From Melioribacter roseus (lineage in GTDB: Bacteria > Bacteroidota > Ignavibacteria > Ignavibacteriales > Melioribacteraceae): DNA of 64,000 nucleotides. Position 1 is the stretch's first letter. The number at the start of each line of letters is the position of its first letter. Location: positions 51,660-115,659 of the forward strand of contig DYLP01000002.1 of assembly GCA_020722005.1 (NCBI GenBank). Direction: 5' to 3'. The notes below the pieces were generated by a model that worked only from the letters and a program-made list of their open reading frames with translations, searched no databases and was not told the DNA's origin. Position numbers and translations under genes: made by a program. Shown here in pieces: positions 47,001-54,845 of this stretch.

Positions 47001-47785
47001 CAGAATGCAAATCTTATAATCCTGTTTGAATTCCTTACATATCCAAACAAAATATAGATTGCGATAAAGAAACAAAGAACAATCAGAACTGACTGAATTG
47101 TGTAGATATTCTTTTTCAGGTTGTTAATTTCACTATCGAGCGTAGGATTTTCAATGATTACATTGCAGTGTAAATTGCCAATAGGCGATTTATATGCAAA
47201 CGTTCGATATCTGCCATTCTGCAGCTTTGTGCTCGTATTCTTATAATCAATCGTTATATTTGTGCCCGCCTCGACCGACAACGAATCGGAAAAAGAGATT
47301 CTACTTTCTTCACCGTACAGATTATATTTTTGTTCGAGAATTTCAGACGTTAGTATGTAAAATCTATTTTTCTTATCAACCAGCGTATCGATGTAAGTTA
47401 AATAAATACGCAACCCGTCGTCGTAAAAAAAAGGCAGACCGGTTTTATACCTGACTGGTGTTTCAATATCGGCTTCTTTATTCCAGTATATTAAACTATC
47501 TTCTTCGTAAACAAAGACAATATAATTTGTTGAAAGTGAGTTTTCTCGCAGAAGCTGTGGTATTCTATTTTTAACATTATTATTAAATGAAATCAGGTGA
47601 TCCACTTTTTTATCGAGAGCTTTAGCGACCAGTGTTTCTGCCTCTTTTAATTTTTCTTCTAAGCGGATTTTCCACATTTTCTTATCTATCAAATATGGAG
47701 CGGCAAAAGCCGAAATAAGCACTAGAACCAAAATAGTAATCAGAGAAATCCACTTAAGATTTGATTTTTTGAAAATGCCCTTCAT
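44063..47785 (-). CDS. Large NtrY-like membrane sensor histidine kinase
   Basis: 1240 residues from the ATG at 47785; a TTG three codons earlier would overlap the previous stop. A first helix (about 12-32) and a periplasmic region (to about 230) are followed by roughly eight helices (about 230-510), a second periplasmic region (about 515-740), a helix pair near 750-810, another periplasmic loop, a helix near 940 and a HAMP domain. The kinase core has the phospho-acceptor His1036 in VAHEIKNPLTPIKL, the N box near 1147 and G boxes DDGEGI and GMGLGL. It is NtrY-like in its kinase part, but the size and two-block membrane region are unusual. No response regulator lies nearby. Confidence 0.85.
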   Translation of the reverse strand: MKGIFKKSNLKWISLITILVLVLISAFAAPYLIDKKMWKIRLEEKLKEAETLVAKALDKKVDHLISFNNNVKNRIPQLLRENSLSTNYIVFVYEEDSLIYWNKEADIETPVRYKTGLPFFYDDGLRIYLTYIDTLVDKKNRFYILTSEILEQKYNLYGEESRISFSDSLSVEAGTNITIDYKNTSTKLQNGRYRTFAYKSPIGNLHCNVIIENPTLDSEINNLKKNIYTIQSVLIVLCFFIAIYILFGYVRNSNRIIRFAFWTLTIGGGRVIIYLLGIPSTYYHNALTDPSNFSSPFAFGFVRSPAEFLITAIAGTILIIIGSNYFEEHTREKPSTNKNLILFFVALIIFTLLFLLTLRGVGASIRSVVFDSSIRYFREFNLIPEPYILVMNLNILMLGFSAILFSYLLLSLLYGFFPYEGKNNYYKLLGGIFLFLQIAGFLFDYFQKNPQGTPQIRTTYISLFVLVAYVVLKNNPRQLKRFVLYSLLASILVVNLLTHYNSELEKESLKTTSIELTRNDENIYSFMVMQTLKQLNTELNDEFSNRMNARAFLAWNKSLLYNENVQSFIRFFYVDGKPSGSYLTNDNIEQLIDTRPLQTDSVVLIQTPNIFGDSKIIRGIAPVFKNNYKTGYAEVGVVYNRVNLSFAAMPKFLVKKRSLISDVIDPNRLVVVYLDGGILKSSTDKIKSDDSFINRLRQISKLKNSEEWISANIDGEEYLFYITEISGLVIGVGKEEKNISWKISDFFKVFFIHVFIIFMIILILSVLNYKKTLRLFESYKARLIAGFLVVSVVPLLITSVYLKNLIEVKNNELIKKRLQEYSIQIKKYLDNYSGRIKSELLFGKAAHDLSVNFTVFKKEKYFYSTQPYYYKSGLMPPLIQYKAHSEIEKRDKNITFLRNFFEGIQYNSFYAKIVNEYEEYILEINDFFNDISLPLSDIELDVFMFGILSLSSILLILLSTLLANQISQPIIKLTNATRSLSGGDLSIKIEGKYTGEIGDLTRGFNMMVQRLKENQEELAMMERESAWKEMARQVAHEIKNPLTPIKLSVQQLIAAYKDRSPKFDTIFDKVTNTVINQIELLTNIASEFSNFARMPRLNISKIDLVKIIDSVIDLFQSEKINVNFIKSSEQIIVEGDEQHFTRTFVNLFRNSVQAKAKNIIVDVKEFDNKYEITVEDDGEGIEEEFIGKIFEEKFTTKKQGMGLGLKLSRRFIESIGGTIELTKTSKEGTVFKIKLMKPKT

Positions 47786-47790
47786 AAAGG

Positions 47791-48234
47791 TCAATTAATA
47801 GTTATTTGTGAAATGCGCCACTGGTCGCCATACTTCTGAAGCGATATAAATACCATTGCACTTTTTCTAATTCCCCTGTAACTCATCCTCAGTGTGCCAG
47901 ATGAAAATGGATTGATAGTGTCGATTACCAGATTATCAATCTTAAATGAAATGGGTCGATAAATACCAAAGAAATCTTTCAGTACGTAATAAGCCTGGTT
48001 GGCACTGAAATATCCACTCTTGCCGTTGAAAAGGCTAATAAAAGTTTTGTCAGCAAAATAATTTGAGAAGCGATCAATTGAACCCGTCGGCAAACCTTCC
48101 TCGATATTAGCAAAGATTCTGTTTATATCGGCATCTCTATTTTGAGGCAAAACTATGGTAGTCATAAAAAATAATATTGCGGTATGGAGCAATAGTTTCA
48201 AGGGTCTTCCAAATTTTGTGAACAAGCAAATCAC
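47791..48234 (-). CDS. DUF4783 secreted protein
   Basis: 147 residues in the longest frame (GTG at 48234). The true start could be the TTG at 48201, which has GGAAG upstream and gives a clean signal peptide (LKLLLHTAILFFMTTIVLPQ). The mature part, from RDADINRIFANIEEGLPTG to DQWRISQITIN, has the fold and pattern of DUF4783 (NTF2/SnoaL-like), common in Bacteroidota and relatives and of unknown function. It ends within a few bases of the kinase start, so the two are probably co-transcribed, and it could be a periplasmic partner of that sensor. That is inference only. Confidence 0.75.
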   Translation of the reverse strand: MICLFTKFGRPLKLLLHTAILFFMTTIVLPQNRDADINRIFANIEEGLPTGSIDRFSNYFADKTFISLFNGKSGYFSANQAYYVLKDFFGIYRPISFKIDNLVIDTINPFSSGTLRMSYRGIRKSAMVFISLQKYGDQWRISQITIN

Positions 48235-48338
48235 AGTACAAAATATACCAAAAGAAAATAAAAAACACGGACGATAATTTTTCTAAAACTTTTTATGCCC
48301 TCCCCCAAAAGTTCGATAAATTAAAGTCCACGCAAAAA

Positions 48339-49154
48339 TTATACTTCATTTCGCTGAAGAGAGAGGTTTTTCCGATCGATTGATCTCCTGTGTATTTTTA
48401 GTTGTCTGTTCCCTTCCACAGTTTGATAAGCCCAATCGAAAATCATTCGATCGCCTGTAATTGAACTAATCCTAACCTTTGCGTATCTGTTGTCCCATGT
48501 CCATATAACATATGTATGACCTGGAATTGCTTCCACATATTTAATATTATCTCCTTCGTTCATTGGCACCCAACCATCAATAGGAGCTAAGCTCACATCA
48601 TAAATATCAATTGTCGGACCCATATCCTGAATATCTGTATCTTCCCAGATGTTCAAATAATAGATGCCTTCATATTTTTCAAAGAAGAAATCGGCTCCTT
48701 CGTTGTCGTATGGAACGACCGAATAATCACTGAAATCGTATCCTGAATTCGAAGGAGATATGTGTAAATCGAATATCGCCCTGTCAAATCCTTCGGGACG
48801 CGGAGTGTCGTAAACAACGTCGTAGCTCAGTTCGCTTTCATTATTGTTGTAATCGAATGCCGTAACAGCGTAGTAATACGTAATACCATTACGCGCACCA
48901 TAGTCCACAAAATAATTGTCGTAAGTTGTACCTATCAATTCATACGTACCGTCGTATGAATAACTATAATAAACATTATATCCTGCAAGGTCTGGTTCTG
49001 TATTTCTCTGCCAGTAAATATCTACACGGTTATCGCCGGTAATTGTAGTTATATTTCGGGGAGGCATCGGGGGGATAGAATCGTATTCCCAATCGTTTAA
49101 GTTATTACATCCCGTTATCACTATCATCGCCAAAGCAGATATCAACTTTTTCAT
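48339..49154 (-). CDS. Lipoprotein with a fibronectin type III domain
   Basis: 271 residues from the ATG at 49154, which has a strong Shine-Dalgarno (CGGAGG); a longer frame from 49253 adds a non-secretory extension. The lipobox is VITGC with Cys16. Residues about 28-110 are a fibronectin type III module (PPMPPRNITTITGDNRVDIYWQ ... YYYAVTAFDYNNNESELS in short pieces). The rest is beta-rich and acidic without a recognised family. It would sit on the periplasmic or outer surface. It lies between pyrC and the DUF4783 gene, separated from pyrC by a terminator. Confidence 0.75.
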   Translation of the reverse strand: MKKLISALAMIVITGCNNLNDWEYDSIPPMPPRNITTITGDNRVDIYWQRNTEPDLAGYNVYYSYSYDGTYELIGTTYDNYFVDYGARNGITYYYAVTAFDYNNNESELSYDVVYDTPRPEGFDRAIFDLHISPSNSGYDFSDYSVVPYDNEGADFFFEKYEGIYYLNIWEDTDIQDMGPTIDIYDVSLAPIDGWVPMNEGDNIKYVEAIPGHTYVIWTWDNRYAKVRISSITGDRMIFDWAYQTVEGNRQLKIHRRSIDRKNLSLQRNEV

Positions 49155-49207
49155 TTTAACCTCCGATTTTGAGATTTTAGTACAATCAGAGTGCCAGAAT
49201 AAATAAA

Positions 49208-49238
49208 GGATTTCGCTCAATTCACGAAATCCTTTTTG
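49208..49238 (-). terminator. Terminator after the pyrRBC run
   Basis: A perfect 11-bp stem AAAGGATTTCG/CGAAATCCTTT with a 9-base loop. On the minus strand it follows pyrC and is followed by TATTTATT; on the plus strand it is followed by T5, so it may work in both directions. Confidence 0.8.
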
Positions 49239-49283
49239 AGAGATTGTGTTCAAAAATGTACAGAGTGAATAAATTAGAGGAAA

Positions 49284-50573
49284 TCAGATATCAATAAATT
49301 TATCTTCGTAATACATTTTGCGTTTGTTGATTACCGCTACAGCTTTACCTGTCAGCAGTTTTTTGTCGAATGGTGAATTTTTTGATTTTGATTTGAACGT
49401 GGATACGTCAACTGTCCAGATTAAATCTGGATCGATGACCGTAAGATTTGCTTTTTCGCCTACTTTGAATTGTGGCACTGGTAGATTGAGAATTTTTCTG
49501 GGATTTATCGATAATTTTTCCACAATCTGTTCCATTGTAATCCGTTTCTTGTGTACCAATTCGCTCAGTGCAAGTCCCAATTCAGTTTCGAGCCCGATAA
49601 TACCGTTTGGTGCATAGATAAATTCCATCTCTTTTTCTTCAATTGAATGAGGTGCATGGTCACTTGCGATGCAATCAATTGTTCCGTCTTTTAATCCTTC
49701 TATTATTGCTTCTACGTCTTCGGCTGTTCTCAATGGAGGATTCATTTTGAAATTTGTATCATAAGTTTTAAGCGATTCGTCTGTAAGAGTGAAATGATGC
49801 GGCGTAGCTTCTGCAGTAACATTGATGTTTCTCTTTTTTGCCCAACGGACCAGTTCAACCGCCCTTTTAGTGCTGATATGTGCTATATGAACTTTACCGC
49901 CTGTGTATTCAGCCATCAGAATATCCCTAATTACGATAATATCTTCTGAAACTGAAGGCAGTGGCGGAAGTCCGAGAATAGTAGAATTAATTCCTTCGTT
50001 CATTGCTCCACTGGAAAGAGATTCGTCTTCGCAATGTTCAATAATCGGAGCGTCGAACATTTTTGAATATTCGAGAGCGTTTTTCAGTACCGCTGCGGTT
50101 TTAATTGTAACACCATCATCCGAAAATCCTACTGCGCCGGCTCCATAGAGTTCAAACATCGGTGAAATTGCTTCGCCCTGTCTTTTCTTTGTTGCGGCAG
50201 CAATCGGATAGACTTCTACAAGGTGTTCTTTCGATTTTTCTTTGATGTAACGGACAATCTCTGCACTGTCGATATCCGGAGTTGTATTCGGCATGCAGGC
50301 AATTTCTGTAAAACCACCTGCAGCGGCTGCATTCGAACCGGTTTCAATTGTTTCTTCGTCTTCCCTGCCCGGCTCTCTCAAATGAACGTGCATGTCAAAT
50401 AATCCAGGCACGCAGTATTTCCCTGCAAAATCATACACTGTCGACTTTTCATAATCTTCATCGGTAAGTTCACCAACTTTTCGTATTATACCATCTTCAA
50501 TAAGAAGGTCCTTCTTTTCATGTAATTTTTGAGCTGGATTCAAAAGAGTAGCATCTTTTAATATAATTTTCAT
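49284..50573 (-). CDS. pyrC: Dihydroorotase (class I)
   Basis: 429 residues, as for class I dihydroorotase, which interconverts carbamoyl-aspartate and dihydroorotate. Zinc ligands and substrate residues are seen in DMHVHLREPGRED near 59-71, IIEHCEDESL near 175, VHIAHISTKRA near 232, and the catalytic Asp in IASDHAPHS near 302. It follows pyrB by 12 bp. pyrD, pyrE and pyrF are not in the window. Confidence 0.96.
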   Translation of the reverse strand: MKIILKDATLLNPAQKLHEKKDLLIEDGIIRKVGELTDEDYEKSTVYDFAGKYCVPGLFDMHVHLREPGREDEETIETGSNAAAAGGFTEIACMPNTTPDIDSAEIVRYIKEKSKEHLVEVYPIAAATKKRQGEAISPMFELYGAGAVGFSDDGVTIKTAAVLKNALEYSKMFDAPIIEHCEDESLSSGAMNEGINSTILGLPPLPSVSEDIIVIRDILMAEYTGGKVHIAHISTKRAVELVRWAKKRNINVTAEATPHHFTLTDESLKTYDTNFKMNPPLRTAEDVEAIIEGLKDGTIDCIASDHAPHSIEEKEMEFIYAPNGIIGLETELGLALSELVHKKRITMEQIVEKLSINPRKILNLPVPQFKVGEKANLTVIDPDLIWTVDVSTFKSKSKNSPFDKKLLTGKAVAVINKRKMYYEDKFIDI

Positions 50574-50585
50574 TATTCACCTGAA

Positions 50586-51506
50586 TTAATTCATTGTTCC
50601 GAGTAAATAGAGTACAGCCATTCGTACTGCAACTCCGTTGGTTACCTGATCTAAAATGATTTGATAAGGACCGTCGGCAACTTCGGAAGTAAGCTCCACA
50701 CCACGATTAATCGGTCCGGGATGGAGTATCAATATATTCTTATTGTTTTTTTCAAGTCTCTCAGAAGTAATGCCGTAAAAGTTATGATATTCCCTTACGG
50801 AAGGGATTCGGCTACCTGCGTCGCGTTCGAGTTGTATTCTCAATACGTTGAGAACGTCGTTGCTTTTGATCGCCTCGTCAATATTTTTGCATACTTTTAC
50901 ACCGAGCTCCTCAATTCCAACGGGAATCATTGTCGAGGGACCGCACACGGACACATTTGCACCCATAGTTTTCAATCCAAAGATATTCGACATTGCCACA
51001 CGACTGTGAGCAACATCTCCAACTATGCAAATGTTCAAGCCTTTCAATGTACCGAACTTTTCTCTGATCGAATACATATCTAGCAAAGCTTGCGTAGGGT
51101 GCTCGTGAAGTCCGTCGCCAGCATTGATAATATTTGCCTTCGATATTCTTGTCAGGAAATAAGGAATACCAGCCGATTGATGTCTTACAACAATCATATC
51201 GACTTTCATAGCTTCGATATTGCGCACGGTATCTTTGAAGCTTTCTCCTTTTTTGGTACTGCTAGTTGAAGTTGAAAAATTCACAGTATCTGCAGAAAGG
51301 CGTTTTTGGGCAAGTTCAAAGGAAATGCGTGTTCGGGTTGAGTTCTCGTAAAAAAGATTAACTATTGTTTTGCCCTGGAGTGTGGGCACTTTTTTTATAG
51401 GGCGTTCCAGTACTTCCCTAAATGTAGTTGCCGTATCAAGTATTAGTTGTATATCTTCTTTTGGAACGCCATATAATCCAAGCAGGTGTCTGCTAGATAA
51501 TGACAT
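50586..51506 (-). CDS. pyrB: Aspartate carbamoyltransferase catalytic subunit
   Basis: 306 residues. Catalyses carbamoyl-phosphate plus aspartate to carbamoyl-aspartate. The carbamoyl-phosphate site ENSTRTRISFE near 54-64, HPTQALLDM near 136-144 and the C-terminal HPGPINRGVE near 262-271 are intact. No pyrI regulatory subunit is adjacent, as expected for organisms that control this operon through PyrR. It begins 7 bp after pyrR. Confidence 0.97.
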   Translation of the reverse strand: MSLSSRHLLGLYGVPKEDIQLILDTATTFREVLERPIKKVPTLQGKTIVNLFYENSTRTRISFELAQKRLSADTVNFSTSTSSTKKGESFKDTVRNIEAMKVDMIVVRHQSAGIPYFLTRISKANIINAGDGLHEHPTQALLDMYSIREKFGTLKGLNICIVGDVAHSRVAMSNIFGLKTMGANVSVCGPSTMIPVGIEELGVKVCKNIDEAIKSNDVLNVLRIQLERDAGSRIPSVREYHNFYGITSERLEKNNKNILILHPGPINRGVELTSEVADGPYQIILDQVTNGVAVRMAVLYLLGTMN

Positions 51507-51513
51507 AAATTAC

Positions 51514-52065
51514 TCACTCTTTGTTGTTGGGAGCATTAACTAAATAGATGGAATCTTCGCCATCTATTTCTTTTAGTTTTACTTTAATTTCTTCATTTAT
51601 TGAGGTTGGTATATTTTTCCCCACAAAATCGGCTTTGATCGGCATTTCACGGTGTCCTCTATCGACAAGAACACAAAGCTGGATTGTGTTTGGTCTGCCG
51701 AGGTCCATAATTGCATCGAGCGCAGCACGAACAGTTCTGCCAGTATAAAGAACGTCGTCAATCAGAATAACATCTTTTTCGTTTATATCGAAAGTGATAT
51801 TTGTAACCGACACTTCAGGTTGTTTCAGGCGCGTACGGAAATCGTCCCTGTACAATGTAATGTCGAGAACGCCGAATGGAGGTTCATAGTTATCGATTTC
51901 TTTTATTTTATTTTTGATTCTTTCGGCAATATATTCGCCTCTGGTTCGCATCCCAATTAATACTATATTTTTCGAACCTTTGTTTTTTTCAATTATTTCA
52001 TGCGCAAGACGCGTGATTGTTCTGCGCAATCCTTCTTCGTCAACTATTTTTGCTTTTATGTCCAT
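51514..52065 (-). CDS. pyrR: Bifunctional pyr operon regulator/uracil phosphoribosyltransferase
   Basis: 183 residues. PyrR is an RNA-binding member of the type I phosphoribosyltransferase family. It binds UMP and pyr leader RNA and lowers expression when pyrimidines are abundant; it can also have uracil phosphoribosyltransferase activity. The PRPP site is VILIDDVLYTGRTVRAAL near 99-116 and the family start (RRTITRLAHEIIEKN) is present. It is the first gene of pyrR-pyrB-pyrC. A hairpin with a U8 tract lies directly before its ATG and is a natural target. Confidence 0.95.
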   Translation of the reverse strand: MDIKAKIVDEEGLRRTITRLAHEIIEKNKGSKNIVLIGMRTRGEYIAERIKNKIKEIDNYEPPFGVLDITLYRDDFRTRLKQPEVSVTNITFDINEKDVILIDDVLYTGRTVRAALDAIMDLGRPNTIQLCVLVDRGHREMPIKADFVGKNIPTSINEEIKVKLKEIDGEDSIYLVNAPNNKE

Positions 52066-52067
52066 AT

Positions 52068-52100
52068 AAAAAAAATCCTCGTTGACTTTCGTCGCCGAGG
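52068..52100 (-). promoter_or_regulatory. pyrR leader hairpin, attenuator-like, holding the Shine-Dalgarno
   Basis: On the minus strand CCTCG(GC)GAC-GAAA-GTC(AA)CGAGG folds into a two-part stem with a GNRA tetraloop, followed by A and eight T. That is an intrinsic-terminator layout. The 3' arm CGAGG is also the only Shine-Dalgarno-like sequence for pyrR, 11 bases before the ATG. PyrR control at this element is inferred. Confidence 0.6.
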
Positions 52101-52176
52101 TCCTTTGTTTGGTTGTTAAGTGTTTATAAGTTTCATTCCTTTTTATCTCGCTGGATAAAATTAAAGGATTATTTTA

Positions 52177-52204
52177 GGAACAAACATAATATAATTGGAA
52201 CAAA
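52177..52204. repeat. Two GGAACAAA repeats 20 bp apart
   Basis: GGAACAAA at 52177-52184 and 52197-52204, exactly 20 bases start to start, with an AT-rich spacer, between the rrf2 stop and the pyrR leader. It may be part of the pyr promoter or an operator. Confidence 0.35.
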
Positions 52205-52229
52205 AAGTAAACAAACAGAGGTGTGTTGT

Positions 52230-52688
52230 TCAATATTTTTCGGGTTCTGTTATAATTTCGAAAAGATAGTTTTCTGATGCCATCAAATCTTTTATTGTGA
52301 GTCTTTCGGTCACAGTATCGATGGAATCCTGAATAATTCTCCAGAGTGAACGGAGGGAACAATCGATCGAATTCGTACAAAAATCCGCAGCTCCTGAATG
52401 CAACTGACAAAACGAGTCGTCATAGAGCCGCCCGCCCAGAGATTCGAGTACTTCTTTAACTTTTATTTCTTCTGGCGGGCGTGCCAGTGTATATCCGCCG
52501 GTTTGTCCTCGTTCAGCCACAAGGAAACCTCCAAGTCTCAACAATCGCAATATTTTACCTACGTTGTGGTGTGAAATCTTTTCGGCGTTTGCTATTTCAG
52601 GTATGGTTAAAGATTTACCGACGTGGTAAAATTTAGCAATTCTGAGCAATAATCGTAGACCGTATTCTTCCTGTGCGCTGAACTTCAA
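52230..52688 (-). CDS. Rrf2-family transcriptional regulator with a three-cysteine cluster site
   Basis: 152 residues starting with TTG at 52688, supported by AAGGAG with 7-base spacing; no ATG fits. The N-terminal winged helix (about 1-75) has LTIPEIANAEKISHHNVGKILRLL and the Rrf2 wing ERGQTGGYTLARPPEEI. Cys94, Cys104 and Cys110 (C-x9-C-x5-C) resemble the [Fe-S] ligands of IscR/SufR/NsrR. It is the last gene of the suf operon and is the best candidate to bind the palindrome at the suf promoter, so that cluster status feeds back on cluster assembly. Confidence 0.9.
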   Translation of the reverse strand: MKFSAQEEYGLRLLLRIAKFYHVGKSLTIPEIANAEKISHHNVGKILRLLRLGGFLVAERGQTGGYTLARPPEEIKVKEVLESLGGRLYDDSFCQLHSGAADFCTNSIDCSLRSLWRIIQDSIDTVTERLTIKDLMASENYLFEIITEPEKY

Positions 52689-52699
52689 TTTTCCACTCC

Positions 52700-53230
52700 T
52701 TAAGCCAGTGGTATTTTAGAACCGCACATTTTTGCAGTAACCAGTTTATCGTATTTTTCCTTCGGAATCGAAGGACCTTTGCTGGAGCAATGCTGTTCAA
52801 AAACTTTTGTCAATTCTTCCGCAATTTCCTCTGCATATTTGCCTTCGATACGATGGCGCGGCAGAAAATAAATTACCCCGCCATTTTTTATCAATGCCAT
52901 TGAAGGAGAAGAAGGAGGATAATCTCCCAATATATTTTCACGTATAAAATCGACAGCATCTCTGTCCTGACCTGCAAAAGCAGTTACATATTTATCCGGT
53001 ATGACCGAATGCTGAAGAGCTAAAGTAGCTGCTGGGCGAGCACTTCCGGCCGCGCAACCGCAAACAGAATTGATTACAAGAAAAACTGTTTTATCTGGAT
53101 TACTCAAAAAGACTTCTTGAGCTTTTTGAGGCGTTAATAGTTCTTCGAAACCGACATAAGTAAGTTCATCTCTCATCGGTTGTACCGCTTCGGGATCATA
53201 AATCGGCGGTTTCTGATTTATATTAAACAT
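52700..53230 (-). CDS. BrxA/BrxB-family bacilliredoxin
   Basis: 176 residues from the ATG at 53230 (AAAGGAA upstream); a 13-residue longer frame overlaps the previous gene. It is of the YphP/YqiW family: VINSVCGCAAGSARPA with the CGC active site at 57-59, and the family end motif with KMCGSKI. These proteins remove low-molecular-weight thiols (bacillithiol) from protein cysteines or act as disulfide isomerases. Here it sits within the suf operon between the DUF59 gene and rrf2, suggesting a role in keeping Fe-S assembly thiols reduced. Confidence 0.9.
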   Translation of the reverse strand: MFNINQKPPIYDPEAVQPMRDELTYVGFEELLTPQKAQEVFLSNPDKTVFLVINSVCGCAAGSARPAATLALQHSVIPDKYVTAFAGQDRDAVDFIRENILGDYPPSSPSMALIKNGGVIYFLPRHRIEGKYAEEIAEELTKVFEQHCSSKGPSIPKEKYDKLVTAKMCGSKIPLA

Positions 53231-53249
53231 AGCGTTCCTTTCTTTTTGA

Positions 53250-53564
53250 TTATAAAAATCCGAGTTCAAGTTTTGCTTCCTCGCTCATTTTATCCATACT
53301 CCATGGTGGCTCCCAAACTAAGTCGATATAAACATCTTTAACATCTTTAATTTTCTTTACTTTTTCTTTAACTTCGATCGGAAGACTTTCAGCCACAGGG
53401 CAATGAGGCGAAGTAAGTGTCATTTTAATGTAAGTATTACCTTCGTCGTCAACACGCAAATCGTAAATCAAACCCAATTCCCATATATCGACGGGAATTT
53501 CGGGGTCGTAACATGTCTTTAATACCGCAATAACTTCCTGTTCCAGTTTTCCTTTGTCAATCAT
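53250..53564 (-). CDS. SUF-associated DUF59/MIP18-family protein
   Basis: 104 residues. The family core CYDPEIPVDIWELGLIYDLR (about 16-35) and MTLTSPHCPVAESLP (about 49-63), with the conserved Cys in SPHCP, identify a DUF59 protein of the kind found in suf operons (SufT-like/PaaD-like), which helps Fe-S cluster maturation of target proteins. It starts 3 bases after sufS and is followed at 19 bp by the bacilliredoxin. Confidence 0.92.
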   Translation of the reverse strand: MIDKGKLEQEVIAVLKTCYDPEIPVDIWELGLIYDLRVDDEGNTYIKMTLTSPHCPVAESLPIEVKEKVKKIKDVKDVYIDLVWEPPWSMDKMSEEAKLELGFL

Positions 53565-53567
53565 AGT

Positions 53568-54818
53568 TTACTCGAAAATTTTTTTTACTTTTAATAAACC
53601 TGCATAAAGTTTATCGATTTCTTCTTTAGTATTGTAGAATGCAAACGAAGCTCGCGCAGTTGCCGGTACACCGAACCGTTTCATTATTGGTTGCGTGCAG
53701 TGATGTCCGGTTCGTATAGCAATTCCGTCCGTGTCGATTATTGTTCCAATATCATACGGATGGATTCCGTCGATGACGAAGGAAATAACTGAGGCTTTTT
53801 CGCTGGCATTGCCAATAATTTTCAACCCTTCTATCTCCGAAAGGCGTTCGGTTGCATATTTTAAAAGCATGTCTTCGTAATTAGATAATTCTGTTCTGTC
53901 AAATTGATTTACATAGTCGATTGCAGCGCCAAGTCCAATACCGCCGGCAATATTCGGGGTTCCGGCTTCAAACTTTTTTGGAATATTCTCAAATGTGGTT
54001 TTTTCAAAAGTTACGGTTCTGATCATATCACCACCTCCCTGATACGGTGGCATCATTTCGAGAAATTCCGTTTTACCATAAAGTACACCAATGCCGGTAG
54101 GTCCAAAAACTTTGTGCCCGGAAAATACATAAAAGTCTGCGTCGAGCTCCTGTACGTCCACTTTCAAATGCGACATAGCCTGGGCACCGTCTACCAACAC
54201 AGGAATATTTCTCGAATGAGCAATTTCGGTAATCTTTTTGATTGGATTAATAGTGCCGAGGGCATTCGAAATGTGAACTACCGAGACCAAACGGGTCTTA
54301 TCCGTTATCATACTTTCAAAAGCTTCGAGGTCAAGTTCGCCTGCGTCGTTAATTGGTATAACCTTTAAATTTATTTTTTTGCGGTCCCTGATTAATTGCC
54401 AGGGTACAATATTCGAGTGATGCTCCATATTTGAGATAACGACTTCATCTCCTTCAGAAAAATATTTTGACCTACAGAGACTCGAAGCCACTAAATTTAT
54501 TGCCTCCGTTGTACCTCTTACGAAAATAATTTCCGATGCGCTGATTGCGTTAATAAATTCCTTTACTTTCAAGCGCGCATTTTCGTATTGTTCCGTTGCC
54601 AGCTCGCTCAAGAAATAGAGACCTCTGTGAATATTCGCGTTGTCGTACGTGTAATAATTTGTTAGAGCGTCGATAACGTTTTGAGGCTTTTGAGTAGTCG
54701 CAGCATTATCCAGATAGACAAGAGGCTTATCGTTAACCAAACGTTTTAATATCGGGAAGTCGTTTCTGACTTCTTCGACGTTAAATTCTTTCTTTACGAG
54801 TTTATCTGTTTTCTGCAC
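53568..54818 (-). CDS. sufS: Cysteine desulfurase SufS
   Basis: 416 residues. A class II PLP-dependent desulfurase that takes sulfur from cysteine for Fe-S assembly. The start VRNDFPILKRLVNDKPLVYLDNAATTQKP, the PLP lysine in FSGHKVFGPTGIG near 229-241, and the catalytic persulfide Cys in RTGHHCTQP near 370-378 are intact. The frame starts with GTG at 54818 with no clear Shine-Dalgarno; no better start exists. No sufE or sufU gene, its usual sulfur acceptor, is in this operon. Confidence 0.95.
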   Translation of the reverse strand: MQKTDKLVKKEFNVEEVRNDFPILKRLVNDKPLVYLDNAATTQKPQNVIDALTNYYTYDNANIHRGLYFLSELATEQYENARLKVKEFINAISASEIIFVRGTTEAINLVASSLCRSKYFSEGDEVVISNMEHHSNIVPWQLIRDRKKINLKVIPINDAGELDLEAFESMITDKTRLVSVVHISNALGTINPIKKITEIAHSRNIPVLVDGAQAMSHLKVDVQELDADFYVFSGHKVFGPTGIGVLYGKTEFLEMMPPYQGGGDMIRTVTFEKTTFENIPKKFEAGTPNIAGGIGLGAAIDYVNQFDRTELSNYEDMLLKYATERLSEIEGLKIIGNASEKASVISFVIDGIHPYDIGTIIDTDGIAIRTGHHCTQPIMKRFGVPATARASFAFYNTKEEIDKLYAGLLKVKKIFE

Positions 54819-54845
54819 TGTATACCCGAATAAATTATAGTAATG

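Noticed and set aside
52066..52229. Bacteroidota-type promoter (TTTG / TAnnTTTG) before pyrR
   Set aside because: TATGTTTG is present but the spacing to an upstream TTTG is 12 or 23 bases, not about 19-21.
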